DNA of 7,940 nucleotides. Origin: JAERML01 sp035687895. Its GTDB lineage: Bacteria; Bacteroidota; Ignavibacteria; UBA10030; UBA6906. Shown one piece after another: positions 1 through 4,997 of this stretch. The stretch covers positions 1 through 7,940 of the forward strand of contig DASRUE010000271.1 in the NCBI GenBank assembly GCA_035687895.1. Reading direction: 5' to 3'. Under the pieces are notes generated by a model. That model was not told the DNA's origin and ran no database searches. It was given only the letters and a program-made list of their open reading frames with translations. How positions within the stretch are numbered: position 1 is the first letter of the stretch; each line of letters starts with the position of its first letter. The position numbers and the translations under genes are program-made.

Positions 1-827
1 CTGGGGATGTACACGCCATAGTTGGGGATGTCCGGATTACTGCCGATCTGGATGGCGTCATCTCCAGTATCTAACACCCTGATCCCATCACTTCCGGTCG
101 TATTTTCAATCACGAGGCTGTAGTTGAGCGAAGGACCAACACGAAGTCCTCCTGTCGGTGGCACGGTGAGACGAACTCCGGCAAGGTAGAGCTTCCAACC
201 CGGACCAGAACTACCTGAGGAATCCGGCTGAAGGTATGTCCAGGCGCGGAATGCACCATTTGTTGCGTAGCCATAGAAGGGCCAACTTGCCGGGTCTGTT
301 CCTTCTATGTACATGCCTGCGTACTGATTTGCAGCTGATACCCGGCGCACACCGAAGACCTCGTTCCCGCTGATGGGGAAATCCCTCCCAATAAACACCC
401 TGCCTCCACTGTAGTGAATATCATTCCCATTGTTTTGCCATTGCGATCCGCCACTGTCGGGATTGAGGCTATATGCAACCGACGCCAGCTTGATCCGCGG
501 GGACAACTCCGGGTCTCCTCCCACTTGGAGGCTGAGCCAATATGTTGTACTCCATGTTATCGAGATAGGGAATGGGGTCGTGTCTCCAAGATATGTTGTG
601 AAGACTCCGTCGGAAACCGTCACACTCTTGGCTTCCGTCCAGAGAGCGCTTCCTCCACTGACTACAGTGTACAGCCGGAATGTCATGCTGTATGAACCGT
701 CCGGACGTGGATTTCCCGACGTGTCTGTCAGCACTCCCTGATATGAAAGCTGCTCCGGAATTTGCGCGTACGTTTGTATGACGCTCGCAGCAAGCAGCAG
801 AACTGCCAGTGTACCCAGGATTCGCAT
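1..827 (-). CDS. Secreted surface / tail-fibre-like protein, N-terminal part (C-terminus beyond left edge)
   Basis: Partial gene: 275 complete codons are visible from an ATG at 827-825, and the frame stays open to the window edge. Residues 1-22 form a signal peptide (MR, then the hydrophobic stretch LGTLAVLLLAAS, cleavage probably after TYA). Next comes a module starting IPEQLSYQGVLTDTSGNP and running through FRLYT, SALWTEAKSVTVSDGVF and LGD to about residue 120 (RIKLASVAYSL). This opening is typical of secreted proteins in Ignavibacteria and related FCB genomes. Residues 129-147 (QW, NNGNDIHYSGG, VFIG) resemble the 'W..nG.nIYYn.GnVGIG' linker found in tail-fibre- or adhesin-like proteins that often end in an intramolecular chaperone domain. 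Whether this one does cannot be seen. The rest is Gly/Ser/Thr-rich with no enzymatic motif. The start is well supported by AGGAGG five bases upstream. It probably acts at the cell surface or outside the cell; binding partner unknown. Confidence 0.85.
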   Translation of the reverse strand, partial: MRILGTLAVLLLAASVIQTYAQIPEQLSYQGVLTDTSGNPRPDGSYSMTFRLYTVVSGGSALWTEAKSVTVSDGVFTTYLGDTTPFPISITWSTTYWLSLQVGGDPELSPRIKLASVAYSLNPDSGGSQWQNNGNDIHYSGGRVFIGRDFPISGNEVFGVRRVSAANQYAGMYIEGTDPASWPFYGYATNGAFRAWTYLQPDSSGSSGPGWKLYLAGVRLTVPPTGGLRVGPSLNYSLVIENTTGSDGIRVLDTGDDAIQIGSNPDIPNYGVYIP

Positions 828-832
828 ACGAT

Positions 833-838
833 CCTCCT
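833..838 (-). promoter_or_regulatory. Ribosome binding site of the left-edge surface protein
   Basis: Reading on the minus strand, AGGAGG is followed by five bases and then ATG. It is the strongest Shine-Dalgarno sequence I found before a gene start here and it fixes the start of the left-edge gene. The plus-strand genes have much weaker or no such signal. Confidence 0.8.
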
Positions 839-959
839 TTTGAATGTGAAAGAACGGTTGAATGTGTGATGAGTAAAATGGATTGGTGGTGTGCCGGTGC
901 TGCCAGGCGGAGAACTTGGCGAAGTGAGCAAAGGGCGAAACTGCAGAACCGACCGAAAC

Positions 960-988
960 AAAATAGGGATGTGTTTGTCCATTGTCAA
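960..988 (-). promoter_or_regulatory. Candidate sigma70-type promoter for the left-edge surface protein
   Basis: On the minus strand a perfect TTGACA (988-983) is followed by a 17-base spacer and TATTTT (965-960), which matches TATAAT at four of six positions. Transcription would start near 953, giving a leader of about 125 bases before the ATG at 827. It does not match the Bacteroides-type TAnnTTTG element. The remainder of the divergent intergenic stretch (828-1080) shows no convincing gene or RNA. This is a pattern match only. Confidence 0.4.
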
Positions 989-1080
989 GAGGGAAAGGCA
1001 GTCTCAAAGCCCTCCACCTACCATAATCATGATAGCGTCGAGGGTCAGTGTATATGATTGATTCGCTCGATGGAGTTTTG

Positions 1081-1425
1081 TAGCTTTCCATGGATCGATG
1101 GAATGACCGGAAAAACATGATGAAAGCGAAGGAGCTCAAGTTCAAAGCCACGAGCACGTCGGGCGAGGTAAGTGCGTTGCTACTGGCCCCCGATGATGCA
1201 GGCTGGCTTCTTGTGTTTGCCCATGGTGCCGGTGCGGGAATGCGGCACTCGTTCATGGAAGCAGCTTCTCAACACCTGGCGAAGCATGGAGTAGCCACGT
1301 TTCGATATCAGTTCCCGTATATAGAACACGGTGGCAAGCGGCCAGATCCGAAACCTACTCTTCTAACAACCGTCCGCTCGGCAATTAAGGTCGCTGTACG
1401 GAGTGCGCCCGGTCTGATGGTGCTG
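1081..1425 (+). repeat. Direct repeat copy A: 5' part and upstream bases of a hydrolase gene
   Basis: This segment aligns with 4228-4569. From the aligned ATG onward the offset is 3144 bases; the short upstream part needs small gaps (3 bases and 1 base). Homology starts about 36 bases upstream of the ATG at 1117, at a shared TAGCT. By hand count 171 of 180 bases match over 1141-1320, but only 41 of 60 over 1321-1380. After about 1425 no homology is left. Confidence 0.85.
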
Positions 1426-1509
1426 ATTTATCATACACATCACAAGGCAGAAAAGGTAATGGGCTTCACAGAGTATTTGCTTATCTTCTCTTTGCAAGCA
1501 TTCGAGTAA
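1117..1509 (+). pseudogene. Truncated alpha/beta-hydrolase (KANL3/Tex30-like), N-terminal half only
   Basis: The first 100 or so residues match the intact hydrolase encoded at 4261-4938, including the GWLLVFAHGAGAGMRHSFMEA strand-loop that builds the oxyanion region. Similarity stops at about residue 103 (position 1425), immediately before the expected nucleophile elbow GGKSMGG. The frame then runs on through about 28 unrelated residues (from IYHTHHK) to a TAA at 1507-1509. The catalytic Ser, Asp and His are all missing, so hydrolase activity is not expected. The open frame can be read from an ATG at 1090, but 1117 is the codon that aligns with the start of the intact copy. The unrelated 3' part and the following 24 bases lead into the isomerase gene and may be its original upstream region. 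A decayed duplicate is the simplest reading; a short functional protein is possible but unsupported. Confidence 0.8.
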
Positions 1510-1533
1510 GTAACAAAGATTGGTTATCGATTT

Positions 1534-3372
1534 ATGAAATCAGTTCTTCTCTCTACCACAATTCTTCTCACCATTGTTCTTCCTGCATCTTCAATCATCG
1601 CGCAGCGGCAAGATGACTCCTCGCGCGATACGATTGTGCACGTCGGTTCGACTGCTATCACCTCTCGCGATTTGCAGCTGCGCGTCGAGCTCATGCCTTT
1701 TCCGGGCGCCGAACGGAATACCGATAGCCTCAAAGCCAAAGCGCTGTATGCAATGATCGCCGAGAAACTTCTTGCATACGAGGCGAAGCAAACCGGACTT
1801 CCGCAAAGCAAGCGGACGAAGTTGTTGGTGCGGGAACTGGAGAATGTTTTCATCCGTGACGCGATGTACAGGCGGGAAATCGCTGCCAAAGTTGAGCCAT
1901 CGGAAAAGCAGATCACCGAAGGGATGAAACGCTTGCCCACCGTGTTGGCGGCGCTTTCGTTTCTTGTCCAAACCCCTGCGGAAGGTGCAGCGCTTGCGAA
2001 GAAGCTGCGAACGGCGAAACCCGAGAGTGTGTTGAGTGGATTGCCACCGTCGCTCTACACGCAGGTAGATACAATTCCGATCCGGTTTGGCGGACCAGAT
2101 GAGGCGTACGAAGATGCCGCGTTTGGTGCCGGGAAGGCGCGTGCATCAACGCCTTTCTACTCACGCGACTTCGGCTGGGCGGTGGTGTATGTGCTGGAGA
2201 AGCGTCCGAATACCGACGTCGCCGAGATGAATGATAATGAGCAGCGACACCGCGTAGAACAAATCATCAGACGGCGACTTGAGTCGGCCAAAGCCGACAA
2301 GTACTACTTCCAGCTTCTGCAAACGAAGCAAGCGCGAGCGGATGAACGCATGTTTCATCTCCTCGCCGATTCCTTGAGCGCTCTGTTGACGGAAGACTCT
2401 GCGTATGCTCGCAAGAGCGGATATCAGCTTACATCTGAGCTCGTAGAGATTCTTATTGACCGACTTGAAAGCTATCTTGATTCGGCTCTAGTGTTGATCG
2501 ATGGCGGCGATGTGACATTGGGCGAGATAGTCGAGATGCTCCGCTACGAGGATTTTCTGTTTAGGTATTCCTCGGGCAACAAGTTCAAGCTCGAGCTCAA
2601 CGAGGAAGTGAAGAATCTTGTCGGCAAAGAGTTGCTTGCGCGGCAGGGGAGGAGTGAGAACATTCAATTTTCGGAAGCCGTTCAAAACGATTTGCTGCTC
2701 TGGACGGATTACATTTCGGCGGGAGGGATGTATTACCGCGTTCGAGACAGTGTGACGGTGACCGACGAGGAGGTGATTCAACATCTCATAAGAAACAAGG
2801 AAGTGTTTGGCCGCCACTACGAGGTAAACGTTCGTGAAGTTCTCTGCGACAGCATGCAAACGGTGCAAAAAGTTCTTGATGGCCTGCAGCAAGGTAAAGC
2901 GCTGGCCGACCTTGCCAAGCAATACTCGATGCGTACAGAGTGGGCCAACAAGCGGGGCGAGTCCGGCTACTTTCAAGTTGTGCACCATCCCGAGCTGGGG
3001 TTCCGTGCTTTGTGGGCTGAGACAGGGAAGTTGGTTGGTCCGGTGAAACTCCCGGAAGGCTATTCGCTTTTCACAGTTCTGGGCAAGCGTCGCACGAAGG
3101 ATGCGTTGGTTTCGTTCGACACGCTGCAACAGAATATTCGCTCGCGACTCCTGAACGAGCAACGCAAGCAAGCAGTCAATCGCCTCATAGCAAATCTTGC
3201 TCGTGAGCAACGACTCTCGATTGACCATGAAAAACTGAGGAAGGTGAAAGTGAGCATGATTCCAATGTTCACGCGCCGGCAGATAGGGTTCGGCGGAAAG
3301 ATGAGCGCGTTTCCGATTCTGCTGCAGCAATGGGATTGGATTGATGAGTACCAGGAGCCGGCGCTGCCGTAA
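1534..3372 (+). CDS. Exported SurA/PpiC-like peptidyl-prolyl cis-trans isomerase (parvulin type)
   Basis: This 612-residue protein starts with a signal peptide (residues 1-23, hydrophobic LLSTTILLTIVLPASS, cleavage probably before QRQDD), so it should act in the periplasm. Residues 33-120 look like the SurA-type N-terminal chaperone region (IVHVGSTAITSRDL, then long charged helices). Residues 122-225 look like a degenerate first parvulin domain (the end, FGWAVVYVLEKRP, matches the usual last strand). Residues 226-425 are mostly helical. Residues 428-519 are a clearer parvulin domain: YEVNVREVL, then ALADLAKQYS, GESGYF and GYSLFTVLGKR. A basic helical tail follows (525-575), ending in W600-P612. 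The family isomerises prolyl bonds and chaperones outer-membrane proteins; that role here is inferred. There is no clear Shine-Dalgarno before the ATG; the start was chosen because it yields a complete signal peptide. It lies 24 bases after the hydrolase fragment. Confidence 0.82.
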   Translation: MKSVLLSTTILLTIVLPASSIIAQRQDDSSRDTIVHVGSTAITSRDLQLRVELMPFPGAERNTDSLKAKALYAMIAEKLLAYEAKQTGLPQSKRTKLLVRELENVFIRDAMYRREIAAKVEPSEKQITEGMKRLPTVLAALSFLVQTPAEGAALAKKLRTAKPESVLSGLPPSLYTQVDTIPIRFGGPDEAYEDAAFGAGKARASTPFYSRDFGWAVVYVLEKRPNTDVAEMNDNEQRHRVEQIIRRRLESAKADKYYFQLLQTKQARADERMFHLLADSLSALLTEDSAYARKSGYQLTSELVEILIDRLESYLDSALVLIDGGDVTLGEIVEMLRYEDFLFRYSSGNKFKLELNEEVKNLVGKELLARQGRSENIQFSEAVQNDLLLWTDYISAGGMYYRVRDSVTVTDEEVIQHLIRNKEVFGRHYEVNVREVLCDSMQTVQKVLDGLQQGKALADLAKQYSMRTEWANKRGESGYFQVVHHPELGFRALWAETGKLVGPVKLPEGYSLFTVLGKRRTKDALVSFDTLQQNIRSRLLNEQRKQAVNRLIANLAREQRLSIDHEKLRKVKVSMIPMFTRRQIGFGGKMSAFPILLQQWDWIDEYQEPALP

Positions 3373-3496
3373 GACGAATCTGGTGATGAACCACAGCTAT
3401 ACGTGTCACGCTGAATCTATTCGGTACGTGGAGAGGGCGTAGCTGCTAATCCTCCATCCATGTCGATACAGATTATCTCTCACTCAAAGGACAAAT
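3373..3496 (+). other. Intergenic gap, nothing recognised
   Basis: These 124 bases between the isomerase stop and the GH3 fragment contain no strong hairpin with a T-run and no clear promoter boxes. AAAGGA lies about eight bases before the GH3 start and could serve as a weak ribosome binding site. Confidence 0.6.
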
Positions 3497-4264
3497 ATGA
3501 AACTTCTTTTCGTCTCGGTTCTTGCTCTGCTCATAACATCAACGATTGGCTTCGCCCAATACCCGATGTCCGACCAGACAGAGAAACGGATTACGGATTT
3601 GATTTCCAGGATGACTCTCCATGAAAAAATCTCACTACTCGGCGGTACCGGATTTGAAACGAAACCGATTGCGCGGCTCGGCATTCCGTCGCTGAATATG
3701 ACCGACGGACCGGTGGGCGTACGATGGGGCAAGTCCACTGCATTCCCTGTCAGCATTGCAATGGCTGCCACATGGAATCCAGAGCTCATTGGAAAAGTTG
3801 GAGGAGCGCTCGCCCGCGAGGCAAAGGCAAAGGAGCGATACATGCTGCTCGGTCCGTGTGTGAATATCAATCGGGTTCCACACGGCGGACGGAATTTTGA
3901 GAGCTTTGGCGAGGATCCCTATCTCGCGGCACGCATGGCTGTTGCGTATGTGAATGGTGTTCAGGCAGAGAAGGTTGCCGCGTCAACAAAACACTTCGCT
4001 GCCAACAATCAGGAATGGGAGCGAACGACAATCAACGCGCGAGTAGATGAGCGAGCGTTGCATGAGATATACTTCCCCGCGTTCAAAGCTGCCGTGCAGG
4101 AAGCCGGCACGTGGACAACCATGTCGGCGTACAATAAGCCTTTGTCGAAACCAAGAAACTCATGGTTCTGCGATAGAGAAGGGAAGAGTGCGTTTTTGTT
4201 TTCGCTTCCCAGGAAGAAGCAAGACGCTAGCTATGGATTGATGGAGCTATCGGAAAAGACATGA
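3497..4264 (+). pseudogene. Glycoside hydrolase family 3 beta-glucosidase, truncated N-terminal fragment
   Basis: Residues 1-20 are a signal peptide (MKLLFVSVLALLITSTIGFA). Residues 27-214 are a typical GH3 N-terminal TIM-barrel start: MTLHEKISLLGG, NMTDGPVGVR with Asp70, GPCVNINRVPHGGRNFESFGEDPYL split around residues 119-142, KHF at 165-167, DERALHEIYFPAFKAAV, and MSAYNK at 209-214. Family members normally continue into a conserved stretch with the SDW nucleophile aspartate and then a second domain, about 700-800 residues in all. Here homology stops at position 4138; 41 unrelated residues follow before a TGA at 4262-4264. The nucleophile and the whole C-terminal half are absent, so it should be inactive. 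No other frame resumes the GH3 sequence downstream, so this is a deletion or rearrangement rather than a simple frameshift. The intact gene would have made a secreted or periplasmic enzyme cutting beta-linked glucosides or similar sugars. Confidence 0.85.
4139..4227 (+). other. Junction segment of unknown origin between GH3 fragment and hydrolase repeat
   Basis: These 89 bases lie between the point where GH3 homology stops and the point where homology to repeat copy A begins. They are translated as the tail of the GH3 fragment, but the residues match no family I recognise. They contain an imperfect hairpin (GGGAAG pairing with CTTCCC, with a four-base bulge and a T-rich loop) but no T-run after it. 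The segment may be left over from a deletion of the rest of the GH3 gene and its neighbours. Confidence 0.5.
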
Positions 4265-4569
4265 AGAAGGGGAAGGAGATCAGGTTCAAAGCCACGAGCA
4301 CGTCGGGCGACGTAAGCGCGTTGCTACTGGCCCCCGATGATGCAGGCTGGCTTCTTGTGTTTGCCCATGGTGCTGGTGCAGGAATGCGGCATTCGTTCAT
4401 GGAAGCAGCCTCTCAACAAATGGCGAAGCATGGAGTAGCCACGTTTCGCTATCAGTTCCCGTATATGGAACACGGCAGCAAACGACCGGACTCCAAACCG
4501 GTCCTCTTCGCAACAGTACGCTCGGCGATTGAGACAGCTTCGCGCGTTGCACCCCGGTTGCTACTGCTC
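4228..4569 (+). repeat. Direct repeat copy B: 5' part and upstream bases of the intact hydrolase gene
   Basis: This is the partner of the copy at 1081-1425, in the same orientation about 3.1 kb away. The homology includes about 33 bases upstream of the ATG, with the shared pieces TAGCT, GATGGA and CGGAAAA. The similarity is nearly complete up to about 4464 and then falls sharply. Confidence 0.85.
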
Positions 4570-4938
4570 GCCGGAGGCAAATCCATGGGCGGGCGGATGA
4601 CCTCACAAGCTGCGGCAGAAGAACCATTGCCAGGTATCAAGGGGCTGGTGTTCTTCGGCTTTCCACTCCATCCGGCGGGAGCTCCTTCTACCGGCCGCGC
4701 CGACCATCTCCCAAATGTTGACCTTCCCATGCTGTTTCTGCAGGGGACACGCGATGCACTGGCAGACCTCTCGCTACTTACACCAATATGCAGGAAGCTC
4801 GGTAAGAGGGCGACGCTCCATGTAGTTGACGGGGCCGATCATTCCTTTCACGTGCGCAAATCATCCGGTCGAACCGATGGCGAAGTGCTGGACGAGCTCG
4901 CGGATGAGGTTGTGCGATGGGCACGAAAGATTGGATAG
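4261..4938 (+). CDS. Alpha/beta-hydrolase of the KANL3/Tex30-like family (COG3571 type), intact
   Basis: This 225-residue protein has the usual length for bacterial members and no signal peptide, so it should be cytoplasmic. The fold can be followed: strand LLVFAHGAGAGM (31-42) with the HGAG oxyanion loop, the nucleophile elbow GGKSMGG (105-111) with Ser108, a strand LVFFGFPLHPAG (129-140), LPMLFLQGTRDAL (155-167) with the probable acid Asp165, and DGADHSFHV (190-198) with His194 as the probable base. The complete Ser-Asp-His set suggests a working serine hydrolase. The substrate of these proteins is not established, so I assign no specific reaction. Its ATG at 4261 overlaps the TGA of the GH3 fragment (ATGA), and there is no strong Shine-Dalgarno. 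The start is supported by alignment with the truncated copy at 1117. Its stop lies 59 bases from the stop of the convergent minus-strand gene. Confidence 0.87.
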   Translation: MKKGKEIRFKATSTSGDVSALLLAPDDAGWLLVFAHGAGAGMRHSFMEAASQQMAKHGVATFRYQFPYMEHGSKRPDSKPVLFATVRSAIETASRVAPRLLLLAGGKSMGGRMTSQAAAEEPLPGIKGLVFFGFPLHPAGAPSTGRADHLPNVDLPMLFLQGTRDALADLSLLTPICRKLGKRATLHVVDGADHSFHVRKSSGRTDGEVLDELADEVVRWARKIG

Positions 4939-4997
4939 GTTCAATCTCCCCACCATTGCCGGGGTCACTTCAAGAAAGCCATGTCCCTCGAGTAGGT
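4939..4997. other. Convergent intergenic spacer
   Basis: The spacer holds only a weak CCCC/GGGG pairing around 4947-4966, with no adjacent T-run. I cannot support a terminator, although two convergent genes end here. Confidence 0.5.

Noticed and set aside
728..988. An 86-codon minus-strand frame overlapping the start of the left-edge protein
   Set aside because: It overlaps the signal-peptide gene in a different frame, covers its leader and candidate promoter, and has no family resemblance. The AGGAGG-preceded ATG at 827 is far better supported.
1026..1033. Palindrome ATCATGAT as an operator
   Set aside because: Eight-base palindromes are common by chance, and no second copy or nearby promoter box supports a regulatory role.
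809..1057. An 82-codon plus-strand frame in the divergent intergenic region
   Set aside because: Its composition is unusual (many Arg, Trp and Cys), it has no convincing ribosome binding site, and it overlaps the opposing gene's start. I see no support for a real protein.
2488..3330. A 280-codon open frame on the minus strand opposite the isomerase gene
   Set aside because: It is fully antisense to a gene with a signal peptide and a parvulin domain, shows no recognisable motif, and looks like a by-product of that gene's codon pattern.
4180..4210. Possible terminator hairpin after the GH3 fragment
   Set aside because: The stem has a four-base bulge, the T-rich stretch lies in the loop rather than after the stem, and the GH3 frame continues through it.
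4947..4966. Possible bidirectional terminator between the convergent genes
   Set aside because: Only four G/C pairs can form and there is no T-run on either side.
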